A stretch of DNA of 64,000 nucleotides from Erpobdella octoculata (taxonomy: Eukaryota; Annelida; Clitellata; Hirudinida; Erpobdellidae). A model generated the notes under the pieces. That model did no database searches. It worked only from the letters and a program-made list of their open reading frames with translations, and had not been told where the DNA came from. The stretch is from the NCBI GenBank assembly GCA_963978895.1, contig OZ022245.1, forward strand, positions 3,722,009-3,786,008. Direction: 5' to 3'. This document shows positions 27,945 through 40,409 of the stretch, piece by piece (the stretch's first letter is position 1; each line of letters opens with the position of its first letter). The position numbers and the translations under genes are program-made.

Positions 27945-29056
27945 TCTATATATATAAAAATGAATGTTTGTATTTATGTATGTTAATGTCATTTATGCAT
28001 TGCTACACCATTCATCCGATCGTAATGAAATTTTCACACAACCTTGAGAGTCAAGGGGAAAGTCAAATAAAAAAAAAATTTGAAATCCGTCACAAAATGA
28101 GCGGAGCGGAGCGGGTGAGCGAGCGGGAACTATATATATATGTATGTGCGTATGTATGTGTGTATGTATGTATGTGTATGTGCATGTATGTGTGTCTGTG
28201 TGTGTGTGTTTATGTATGTACTAGCGGAGATACCCGGCGTTGCCCGGGTTTTTTAGAGGTTTTTCTAATGTTTGTCTCTTTCTCTCCCGTTTCCTTTCCC
28301 ACCTGCTTTCCCACTCCCGTTCGCTTTCCCGTTTTCGGTCGTTTTCCCGCTCCCGGTCGCTTTCCCGCTCCCGGTCGCTTTCCCGCTCCCGGTCGCTTTA
28401 CCACTCCCGGTCGCTTTCCCGCTCACGTTTGCTCTCCCATTCCCGCTCACGCTTGCTTTTCCGTTCCCGCTCGCTGTCCGTTCCGGGTCGCTTTCCCGTT
28501 TCTATAATAGACAAACTAACCCACAAACATTCATATATATATATATAGTCTTAGCAAATCTATTTTACGTTTTATAGGCTAACAGAAGTTATGAAAGAAT
28601 GGAAAAGAAAAAATGAGCGTGAACGGGAGAGCAACCGTGACCGGGAATGGGAGAGCAAGCATGACCGGGAACGGGAGAGCAAGCGTGAGCGGGAACGGGA
28701 AAGCGACCGGGAACGGGAAAGCGACCGGGAACGGGAAAGCGACCGGGAACGGAAAAGCCACCGGGAACGGGAAAGCGACCGGGAACGGGAAAGCGACCGG
28801 GAACGGGAAAGCGACCGGGAACGCGGAAAGCGACTGGAATCGGGAGAGCAAGCTTGGAAGGAAACGCGAGCAAGAGAGAAAATCGATAACAAAACTTCTG
28901 AGCGGGAAAGCGACCGGGAGCTGGAAAACGACCGAGAGCGGAAAAGCGACCGGGAACGCGACGAAAACGGGAAAGTGGAGAAGGAAACGGGAGCGAGAGG
29001 GACAAACATTAGAAAAACCTCTAAAAACCCCGGGCAACGCCGGGTAACCCCGCTAG
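27945..29056 (+). mobile_element. Non-autonomous Helitron H2, interrupted by H2n
   Basis: The 5' end is A|TCTATATATATAAAAATG and the 3' end ...GGGTAACCCCGCTAG, directly abutting the 5' TC of H3. The internal part has an 18-bp array at about 28690-28820 (GACCGGGAACGGGAAAGC units) that stays open in several frames. No recognisable protein. Confidence 0.7.
28221..28549 (-). mobile_element. Short Helitron H2n nested in H2
   Basis: In minus orientation the 3' end is CCGGGTATCTCCGCTAG|T at 28221, and the 5' end lies near 28549 with ACTATATATATATATGAATG, the expected TC being mutated. The inside has CCCGCTCCCGGTCGCTTT repeats, the counterpart of the H2 internal array. Confidence 0.65.
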
Positions 29057-31101
29057 TCTATATATATAAAAGAACATGTCCTGACTGACTGACTGACTGA
29101 CTGACTGACTGACTGACTGACTGACTGACTGACTGACTGATTGATAATCAACGCCGAGCTCAAACGCCTCATCCTAGGAACGTGAAATTTGGAACTTATA
29201 TTAATTTTATTGCGTAAGCATCCACTAAGAAAGTATTTTTGAAAATTTTGCTCCTGAGGGGAAGAAACTGGAAAACAAACTTTTTTCTAAAACAATGTAT
29301 ATCTCGAAAACCAAAAATGAGGAGCATTTGAAATTTGGTATATGGATTCTTCTTGAAAAATAAAAAGATAAGTGTTTCACCATTTTTTGAAAATTCGGTT
29401 TCCCGGACCTCAAATGTGGGTTGGAAAATTGTATTTAGTTTCTACTCCAAAAATAATGAAATACGTGTTTTAGCATTTTTTGAAAATTTGATTTCCAGGA
29501 CTTCAAATGTGGGGTGGAAAATAGGGTTATTTGGTTTTTAAAGTAACTGCTACACAAAAACTGTAAATACCACAGATGTAAAAATTAGTATTTAGTTTCT
29601 ATTCTAAAAATAAAGATATACGTGTTTCACCATTTTTTACAAATTTGGTTTCCAGGACCTTAAATGTGGGGTGGACAATAGGATTACTTGGTTTTTAAAG
29701 TAGCTGCTACTCAAAATCTATGAATGCTACAAAAGTAAAAATTAGTATTTAGTTTCTACTCTAAAAATAATGATATACGTGTTTCACCATTTTTTGAAAA
29801 TTCGGTTTCCAGGACTTCAAATGTGGGGTGGAAAATAGGGTTTTTTGGTTTTTAAAGTAACTGCTACTCAACAACTGTAATTGCTACAGATGTAAAAATT
29901 AATACTTAGTATCTACTCAAAAAAAAAAGAAATTCGTGTTTCCCCATTTTTACCAATGCTTTTATTAACTCGTCGGCTCTGTTTCTCTGTCTGTTTCTCT
30001 GTCTGTTTCTCTGTCTGTTTCTCTGTCTGTTTCTCTGTCTGTTTCAAATCTTGCAATCAATTTTTGAGTCACTTCCTGATGGTAGATTTTTTTCAAATTT
30101 TGCATACATGCTCAAGATAGAAGACAATGCAATATTCAATTATTAGTTTTACAATAAGTCAATTAATTTAGTTAATTTTCTTGAGGATTTTATCGAGGGG
30201 TTTCTTGAGGGTTTTCTTGAGAGTTTTCTTGAGGGTTTTCTTGAGGGTTTTCTTGAGGGTTTTCTTGAGGGTTTTCTTGAGGGTTTTCTTAAGGGTTTTC
30301 TTGACCACAAAACGCTAACCGACTGGCAGACTATTTTACCAAGATAACACGAACCACACTCACTGACCGTGATTCTCAAGCGTGTACGAAATTTTCATGA
30401 AAATAGTTGAGATATTTAAATTTTATGCTTTTTGATGATATTTTTATTATTATTACCAATGCTTTTATTAACTCGTCGTTTCTGTTTCTCTGTCTGTCTG
30501 TTTGTTTCTCTGTCTGTTTCAAATCTTGCAATCAATTTTTGAGTCACTTCCTGATGATAGATTTTTTCAAATTTTGCATACATGCTTAAAATAGAAGACA
30601 ATGCAATATTCAATTATTAGTTTTACAATAAGTCAATTAATTTAGATAATTTTAATTAATTTCGATATTTCGATATAATTAAGATATTTCGACTTTAACA
30701 TAAAATAAAAGAGTAATATAAGAAAAAATTGATTGCAAAATTTGTGTTTTAATTACATATAAGAGCATTGGTTTTAAAAATTCGTTTTTAATTTACTTGT
30801 TTAAAACTTTGGTTTCCATGACTTCAAATGTGGGGTCAAAATAAGGATTATTTGATTTTAAAATAACTGCTACTCAACAACTGCAAGCATTACAGATGTA
30901 AAACTTAGTATTTTGAGGTTTTGTGCTGGTTAAAAGAAGCTGAGTCCAGTTTATCACCGGTCGGGCCAAGCCGTTGTTTTAGGGTCTTTTTACGGGCCAG
31001 GCTAAACCTTAAATCAAGGTGGTACGGGCCGAGGTTTTTCACTAAGCATATTAGACATTTTAGTGATTTTAGGGTATTCAGACGGGCCGGGCCAAACATA
31101 T
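29057..31101 (+). mobile_element. Helitron H3, 3' truncated, with inserted repeat
   Basis: Starts TCTATATATATAAAAGAACA, followed by (GACT)n at 29083-29140, and matches H4 and H7 through about 29945. A foreign segment (29953-30800) then interrupts it, and H4-like sequence resumes to about 31100 before an (AT)n. A CTAG 3' terminus equivalent to the others was not found, so the end is approximate. Confidence 0.6.
29953..30800 (-). repeat. Composite repeat with 12-bp CCCTCAAGAAAA array (copy 1)
   Basis: Reverse complement of 33940-34690, and of 45706-45753 plus 47346-48110. Two long direct repeats (each containing a CAGACAGAGAAACAGA run) flank a central array of 12-bp units at 30185-30305. Small open frames rich in Arg/Lys/Pro/Ser across the array are repeat artefacts. 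Confidence 0.75.
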
Positions 31102-31378
31102 AGTATATATATATATATATATATATATATACTATAGACTAGCATACAGTGGTGGATCAAAGGGGGATTTTTTAGCTTAAAGTTTTTGTCTCTGTATCCT
31201 GAGGCTTTATCTTTACTAAATTCACCTTTCGACCATCAATAGTTCTGATAATTGGCAGAGAAAAGTTTTTTTTTCTTCTTATTTCACAAAAACGTGGTAT
31301 TTTAAAAAGATTGTTTTACATACTTTATTTTTATTGTCAAATGAAAGAAATAAATAAAAAATACGGATTATTGAAGGA

Positions 31379-33085
31379 TCAGGGTTTTGTTGTCAACTTA
31401 TTGCGCACATCACCTTTTTCAATTCTTCGTAATTTTAAAAAATATTCACAACGACGTTTTATGAATTCCTGTTTTCGAATAAAATCTTGTGCAAGGTCTC
31501 GATCTTCTGAATTTAAATCAACAAATTTAAGAATAGCATCAGCTTCTGGAATTAAACTCTTTGTAAATTCGTAATATTTTTCACAGGCCATCATTAAATG
31601 ACTTACAATGTTTTTAATCTCTAAAACGTTTAAATTTTTGGGATCGATTTGCAAAAGAATAGAAATCCAACCGTGACATGGCGATAATAACTCTTTCCAA
31701 AAAAAATCTTCTAAGTATATTTTAGATAGCAGGAGGTTTTGCTCGTAACTAAATCTAGAACTTGATATAACTTTTATGAAATTTCTCATTTCAATAGTAG
31801 CTTTCAAACCATATCTCGAGTAAACACGAAAGAAATTCAGAACATCGTCAACTAAGTTATTTGAATTGCTAAAAAACAGTCCTAAATTTAAAAATTCAAC
31901 AATAGTTGGAAGATTTTTTTCTATAATTGATTTGTGATTTTTAGTATACGTCATAAATTCTAAAATCTGGGTGTACTTTGAAAACATTTCATTTTTCCAG
32001 AAAACTTTTTTAAGTGATGCGATAATTCCTTCCATTGTGCACAAATTACTTATACTTTTAGAGTTTATGTTAGAAAAAACTTCAAAAACAAATGAATGTA
32101 TAATGCTCCCGGGATGAGAACGCAAACCGAAATACTGAAATTCTCGGGAATGCGTCCACATGAAACCTTCCACATTTTCCAAGAACATATCTGAATTACT
32201 TATGTCTAAGTAAACTAATTTAGGTAACAGGTTGATTAGTTTGTCTATTAGTTTTAAGTTTTCGTAATTAATCTCTCGAAAGCAAATGTTTTCACTCATA
32301 TCCAGGTAAGTTAAATTAGAAAGACAAGATATTGAGTCAACCAGTTCTTCCAATGAATCTCCAACAGATGTACTTATAGCTAATTTTTTAAGATTAACAA
32401 AGTAAGAAAATTTACTTATGGTTTTTCTTGCATATCCACAACCAGATATGCTCAAAATTTTTAAGCCCTCACATGGAAATTCAAGTTTAAGAATATCAAT
32501 GAGATCCTCTTTAGTGTGAAATATGTTCTTACAAAGACAATGCAGAGAGAGTTGAACTAATTTTGGACAAAACCACGTGGACAGAGTTTTTATATCATTT
32601 TCGTAAAAACTTGTGCTATCTTGGCAGAAAAGATGTAATTCTAAATTTGTCAAATTCAAATAAAAAAAAGAGTTTTCGCAAAAATAATTATGAAATTTTG
32701 AAAATTTAATAACTTGGGATCCTTCATTGTTTAAATTATAATAATCAATTAAAGAAAGTTTAGTGAGATTTCCTCTTTTGAGAATAATTTTTAAAGGCTG
32801 AAAAAATTTGTTAATGTCAACTTGCCGAAGTATTAACTCATGATAACATTCAAACTTGAGAAAAAATGGAATTATAAATTCAGAGTTCTGTTTCTTTCCT
32901 TTTTTTTGACTTCTAAAAATAACATCATTAAAATTACTGAATGATAGATTCACGTTGTTTTTAACCTTAAAAGGAAGACATTCTATTTCAGAAGATGGCT
33001 CAAGAAATGTTTCCTTGAAGTTAAATACGACAAAATCTAAACTTGACAATTTTAATGAAAGTAAATTATGCAAGGAATCACTCAT
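31379..33085 (-). CDS. ZYG11-like leucine-rich-repeat protein, copy 1
   Basis: An uninterrupted 568-aa frame from an ATG at 33085. Residues about 100-310 are irregular leucine-rich repeats (NLTKLSLIDYYNL, GLKILSISGCG, NLKKLAIS, NLTYLDMSEN, LPKLVYLDISNSD). The next segment (REFQYFGLRSHPG) and the following helical part are arranged as in ZYG11/ZER1 proteins, whose LRR is followed by armadillo-like repeats. Those are substrate receptors of CUL2 ubiquitin ligases recognising N-terminal glycine. The N-terminal SLHNLLSLKLSSL could be a weak VHL-box-like helix, and the ARM part is shorter than in animal ZYG11 (about 740 aa). An AATAAA lies about 50 bases after the stop. It lies, intronless, inside the presumed ART5 intron on the same strand and is near-identical to 40410-42116. 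Family assignment is by eye. Confidence 0.7.
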   Translation of the reverse strand: MSDSLHNLLSLKLSSLDFVVFNFKETFLEPSSEIECLPFKVKNNVNLSFSNFNDVIFRSQKKGKKQNSEFIIPFFLKFECYHELILRQVDINKFFQPLKIILKRGNLTKLSLIDYYNLNNEGSQVIKFSKFHNYFCENSFFYLNLTNLELHLFCQDSTSFYENDIKTLSTWFCPKLVQLSLHCLCKNIFHTKEDLIDILKLEFPCEGLKILSISGCGYARKTISKFSYFVNLKKLAISTSVGDSLEELVDSISCLSNLTYLDMSENICFREINYENLKLIDKLINLLPKLVYLDISNSDMFLENVEGFMWTHSREFQYFGLRSHPGSIIHSFVFEVFSNINSKSISNLCTMEGIIASLKKVFWKNEMFSKYTQILEFMTYTKNHKSIIEKNLPTIVEFLNLGLFFSNSNNLVDDVLNFFRVYSRYGLKATIEMRNFIKVISSSRFSYEQNLLLSKIYLEDFFWKELLSPCHGWISILLQIDPKNLNVLEIKNIVSHLMMACEKYYEFTKSLIPEADAILKFVDLNSEDRDLAQDFIRKQEFIKRRCEYFLKLRRIEKGDVRNKLTTKP

Positions 33086-33204
33086 TTTTGTTTTTGTAGG
33101 TTTATAACCTTCGATTATTAAAGATGGTGTTTTTATTTTTCATTAGTATCATTTTCAACTGAAGTAGTTCTGCAGGAAAAATTAGCAACGATATTAATTT
33201 AAAT

Positions 33205-33498
<294 letters not shown>

Positions 33499-35393
33499 TA
33501 GAGATGGGAATCGAACCCAAAATTAGAAGTTCGAGTTCGGTTCGGTTGATCATTTTTGGGTTCGGGTTCGGTTCGGGTTCGGTCCCCTTTGGGTTCGAGT
33601 TCGGTTCGGGTTCGGTCCCTTTTGGGTTCGAGTTCGGTTCGGGTTCGGTTGCTGTGGGGTTCGAGTTCAGTTCGGGTTCGGTTGCTGTGGGGTTCGAGTT
33701 TGGTTCGACTTTTATTCGAGTTCGAATGTAATCGACCAGTTAAAGTTTGTTCGAGTTTATCTCGATATGTGATGACTATTGATTGAGTTCAGTTCAGTTT
33801 TTTAATACACAAATAATAGGTACATTTATTTTAACATTATTTAAAATAAGAACAAATCAGAAATTGTAATTGTATTTTAAAAATATTAGTTGCTCTTTCA
33901 AAATCTGTTGAATGCAAATAAAGTAAATGTAAAAAACAAGTAAATTAAAAACGAATTTTTAAAACCAATGCTCTTATATGTAATTAAAACACAAATTTTG
34001 CAATCAATTTTTTCTTATATTACTCTTTTATTTTATGTTAAAGTCGAAATATCTTAATTATATCGAAATATCGAAATTAATTAAAATTATCTAAATTAAT
34101 TGACTTATTGTAAAACTAATAATTGAATATTGCATTGTCTTCTATTTTAAGCATGTATGCAAAATTTGAAAAAATCTATCATCAGGAAGTGACTCAAAAA
34201 TTGATTGCAAGATTTGAAACAGACAGAGAAACAGAGACGACGAGTTAATAAAAGCATTGGTAATAATAATAAAAATATCATCAAAAAGCATCGAATTTAA
34301 ATATCTCAACTATTTTCATGAAAATTTCGTATACGCTTGAGAATCGCGGTCAGTGAGTGTGGTTCGTGTTAACTTGGTAAAATAGTCTGCCAGTCGGTTA
34401 GCGTTTTGTGGTCAAGAAAACCCTCAAAAAAACCCTCCAGAAAACCCTCAAGAAAACCCTCAAGAAAACCCTCAAGAAACCCCTCGATAAAATCCTCAAG
34501 AAAATTAAGTAAATTAATTGACTTATTGTAAAACTAATAATTGAATATTGCATTGTCTTCTATCTTGAGCATGTATGCAAAATTTGAAAAAAATCTATCA
34601 TCAGGAAGTGACTCAAAAATTGATTGCAAGATTTGAAACAGAGAAACAGACAGAGAAACAGAGCCGACGAGTTAATAAAAGCATTGGTAATAAAAGTATT
34701 TTAAATAGCATCATACTTATAAAAATATTTTAAATAACACTATAATTATAGTCCCAAACTGTAATGACTTTGAATGTTATAATAGTTTAATAGACATAAT
34801 TTAAATTTAATCATTTTATCTTTACCATCTTCAAAAGGCAAACACACTTGAAACTATTCCAAATAGGACTCTTTGTCCATGTCGCATCTACTAATCGCGC
34901 CTGATTTTGAGACACCAGCTTATCAAAGTTTTTACAATCACTTCTAACTTTCGCTATATCAAGTTTTTTCGATGGAGAAGAAACAATGATACAATCCATT
35001 ATAAATTATTGGATAGAAATGTCGCCGCTTATAACAATGAAAACAATAACAAAACAAATAACGCTGGTCCGTTTTTTCTTTTTCATAGATAAAAAAGCAA
35101 AGAAAAATAATCAAATAAGTGATATTAAAAAGCTTGGCCCAATATTGTCATTTAATTTTCTAGGTTGGCTTTTTTTAATTTTGTTCAGATGATGTTTTAA
35201 CTGGGTTCGAGTTCGGTTCGAGTTTGACCATTAATGGGTTCGAGTTCGGTTTGAGTTCGACCGTCATTGGGTTCGAGTTCGGTTCGAGTTCGGTGCATAA
35301 AAATTTGGGTTCGTTCGAGTTCGGTTCGAAATGCTAAAATGTGGGTTCGAGTTCGAAAAGTTCGGTTCGAGTTCGGTTCGATTCCCATCTCTA
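33499..35393. mobile_element. Non-autonomous hAT-like element
   Basis: Terminal inverted repeats TAGAGATGGGAATCGAACC at both ends, subterminal GTTCGAGTTCGG repeats (33530-33760 and 35200-35380), and 8-bp AT flanks (uninformative because the target is (AT)n). No transposase is present. The interior carries a copy of the composite repeat (33940-34690). Confidence 0.8.
33940..34690 (+). repeat. Composite repeat with 12-bp array (copy 2)
   Basis: Same unit as 29953-30800 in plus orientation, with the AAACCCTCAAGA array at about 34400-34500. It preserves the uninterrupted target (TTATATGTAATTAAAACA around 33982) of Helitron H7. Confidence 0.75.
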
Positions 35394-37100
<1,707 letters not shown>

Positions 37101-37112
37101 TATATATATATA

Positions 37113-37450
37113 TCAAAAAAGCCTTCGTCACTCACTCACTCACTGATTCTGTCACGCTGTAAGATGGCGCTGCACGCATGAATTTTCAAACTTCTAGAAT
37201 AACTACAGCTCTAAAATTTTCACCACTTATTTTTTATTTCGATTAAAATATTTTAGTTTAAAAATGTAAAAACATGTGAATTCATTTCGCTTGAACAAGT
37301 TCTTTTAAGCAGACTCGATTGAAAAAAGTGGCACACTTGGCTGAATCGATTTCATTTTTAATTTTTTCCAATAATCTAAATAGGTTTAGAAATAATTTAT
37401 TATCAAACACAAACTCCATAATATTATAAGCTTATAGATCTATTTCGGCA

Positions 37451-37524
<74 letters not shown>

Positions 37525-38055
37525 ATATATATATATATATATAAATATATATATATATAAGAACATGTCAAACTAAGGGTTATTTGATTTTAAAATAACT
37601 GCTACTCAACAACTGCAAGCATTACAGATGTAAAACTTAGTATTTTGAGGTTTTGTTCCGGTTAAAAGTAGCTGAGTCCAGTTTATCACCGGTCGGGCCA
37701 AGCCATTATTTTAGGGTCTTTTTACGGGCCAGGTTAAACCTTAAACCAAGGTGGTCTGGTACGGGCCGAGGTTTTCACTAAGCATATAGACATTTTAGTG
37801 ATTTTAGGGTCTTCAGACGGGCCGGGCCAAACCTGAAGTCAAGGCGGGACGGGCCGAAGTTTTTCATCAAGTATATAGAATTTCTAGGCCTGTAAAAACG
37901 GGCCGGGCCCAAATTAGACGGGCCGTGCCGGGCCAGGAATTTTGGTTTTGAAACGGGCTGGGAGCCAAATTGTCGACGGGCCGAGCCGACACCTATGGAT
38001 GCAAGGTTCAAATTCTCTAATTTCATGCGTGCGAAGCCGCTACGGGCACTGCTAG
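37113..38055 (+). mobile_element. Non-autonomous Helitron H5
   Basis: The 5' end is A|TCAAAAAAGCCTTCGTCACT followed by CACT repeats, and the 3' end GGGCACTGCTAG|T. The left third differs from H4, while the right part (from about 37560) is H4-like, so it is a chimera. An (AT)n separates the parts. Duplicated as H6. Confidence 0.7.
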
Positions 38056-38079
38056 TCGTTGATAAAACGTCCAACAATA

Positions 38080-39100
38080 ACAGAACTGAACAGTGTCAGC
38101 AGCAGTGTTTCATTCAGACTCTTTGATTTTTGGGGAAGCTGGAATTTAATAATTAGGGAAAAAAACGTCATTTTAGCAAAAAATAGAAAGAAAGAAGGTT
38201 TTACAAACCCAAATATTTCAACATTTTATTAAAATTTCATAATTTTTTTCTTCCAAATATTGCTGATGAATGAGATCGTATGTATGTATGTATCGTATGT
38301 ATGATCGTATGTACTTTTTTTAATTCTTTCAAAATTATATATACTTTATTAAAATAGTTGATGACCGGGGAGAGGTATTATCCTAAAAATTTGTTTTCCT
38401 CTTTTCAGCAAAATTTTTTTTTAGATTGGTGGTGTAAAAGTTTAATTTTATTTTGAAAAAGTTGAAACTTATGGAGAGAATTTTTTCTAAAGCGTTTGGT
38501 TTAAATACTGAGTGTCAATATGTCTTTGATTTACCACCAAATGAAAAACCAGAGTTTTTCATCAGATTTTAAGATGCGCCGTCTATTGAAAATAAACCCT
38601 ACATAAATGAGTAGAAGATGTCTTCGGCAAGCTGTAGTTTCATTTGAAAATATTGTAAGACAATGTTTTGACGGCACAACAAATTTTTATTAGCTGTTTT
38701 GTCTGTTATATCAAGATATCCTTGATTAGTAATATTAAAACCGCTTCTTAATTATAATAATTACGCAACTCTTGTAATAAATTAGATGAACTCAAAAACC
38801 TCAATTACAACCACCAGCACCCGCTCACCATTGAAAGATAAGAATAACTTATACGCGTGTCAAGTATACAAGCCGAGGTGTTTCAGATAAAATAAACATT
38901 AGTTTGGAAATACAGAGTTATTCCCATTTGTAGAACCCTATTCATTAGAATTAATTTATTTTTTTCTTTTTAAATTAAGACTGTAACTGTTACTATCGAG
39001 CTGTAACTTAGTTTCCCACTAATTTGTTTTATGCAAATGAAACATAATTACAAACCACCAATGCAATAATTTCATTTAATTCTTATTTAAAGTGTTTTAT
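38080..39100. repeat. Duplicated non-coding block of unit 1
   Basis: Corresponds to 43570-44530, and partly to 44650-45350 and 48130-48460. A recurring stretch contains AGATGCGCCGTCTATTGAAA. It includes the empty site (AGCACCCGCTCACCATTGAA, about 38818) for the SINE at 44279. No gene seen. Confidence 0.6.
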
Positions 39101-39121
39101 TTAAAAAAATATCCAACTCAC

Positions 39122-39445
39122 ACAGGTAATATTTTTTTTCCTGACATCTTGTCTATAAGCTGGGCACATCTCTACATTTTGATTGGACGATCCACACGAT
39201 TCGTCATAAAGTTCATACGTAGCGTTGCCCTCGTTCAATCCGTCCTTATCCCGGCAAATGTAAAACCAGCGCTTCAGGTAGTTAGCACAAGTGCTATCGG
39301 TAGCTTTGCACACTTTGAGCTCTGCAATTTCTGTTGCATGGTCAAATTTTTTCTCAAGTCTATTTGTGACTAACATTTCCGCAACTCTCACATTGACAAA
39401 AATAATGAAAATGCTGGCCAAATAGATAGACGATTTTGGGTACAT
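39122..39445 (-). CDS. Orphan ART exon 2, copy A
   Basis: An intact 108-codon exon: signal peptide, LEKKF at the usual LEKRF place, six cysteines, donor TGT|GTGAGT in phase 0, and an acceptor (AATTAAAG|GTAAAAA) before the ATG. There is no catalytic exon downstream before 25717, so it could serve ART5. The duplicate at 48481-48804 keeps Lys-Arg, and this copy is the more changed one. It may be unused because its own leader exon was separated by the hAT relic and the duplication breakpoint. Confidence 0.65.
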
Positions 39446-39733
39446 TTTTTACCTTTAATTAAAAAAAACAAATTAAGTTTATAGAAAATTGAAATACCTG
39501 TTATTAGCATATTCGAGTGATCTGCAATGTTTTCTACCTAAATGGACTTCTAGTATAGTTAAAAGTGAGTAGTTACAGTTTCATTAAGAACTGCTGTCTA
39601 CTCTAGTCTAGCTGCGATAAGTGTTTTGTAAATCATATTGCAATATTTTTTCAACTCCATCAATAAAACTGCTAGCACATGCGACGAGCTTATGCTGCTC
39701 TGTGTACATTTTCAACATTTTTTTTGTATTATG

Positions 39734-40245
39734 CAGGGGCGTCAATCTGACACAAATATTGGGGGGGGGGCATTCCTTCCCACTCTTCACCCCTCCCTAC
39801 CTTCTCCGTCTCTAAGGTCTAATCAAATATAAGCTAGTTTATTTCAATTTATTTGAAAAAGTAACTTTACTAAACATTGTTTCAAAATCAGAATGGTGCT
39901 GATCCAAACAAACATTCCTCTAAGGTTTACAACTGGAAGAGCAAGTCTTAATAAAACGTCTTTAACAAAAGCAGCAAGAGTCTGTCCTGTAGTATCTGGA
40001 GGGATGAATAATCCGACAAAAACTTCATTGACCTGAAGTTGCTCGTCTAAAAATCTGATACAAATTGAGTTCTGCTCCAATCATGAATTGTCAACTATTA
40101 TCGTGAACTGTTTGGAAGTGGTATTAATAACTTTAACTATTTCTACTGCACTGCATGGTACAACATCTCCAGGATTTCATTCTGACTTTCTGGTGATAGG
40201 AAGTTGGTAGTTCGTTGCAACCATGATGACAAAACACTGTTATTT
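39734..40245 (-). pseudogene. hAT transposase relic, truncated copy
   Basis: Starts at the terminal repeat CAGGGGCGTCAATC. The minus strand reads ICIRFLDEQLQVNEVFVGLF and then PPDTTGQTLAAFVKDVLLRL, typical of hAT (DUF4371, ZMYM-like) transposases. An in-frame stop lies before ICIRF, and the rest is lost at the tandem-duplication breakpoint (about 40245). Confidence 0.75.
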
Positions 40246-40409
40246 AAATTCACCTTTCGACCATCAATAGTTCTGATAATTGGCAGAGAAAAGTTATTTT
40301 TTTTCTTTTTATTTCACAAAAACGTGGTATTTTAAAAAGATTGTTTTACATACTTTATTTTTATTGTCAAATGAAAGAAATAAATAAAAAAATACGGATT
40401 ATTGAAGGA

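Noticed and set aside
28240..29088. Several Arg/Ser/Pro-rich frames on both strands
   Set aside because: They come from the GGGAACGGGAAAGCGACC-type array inside Helitrons, are open in many frames at once, and lack any domain.
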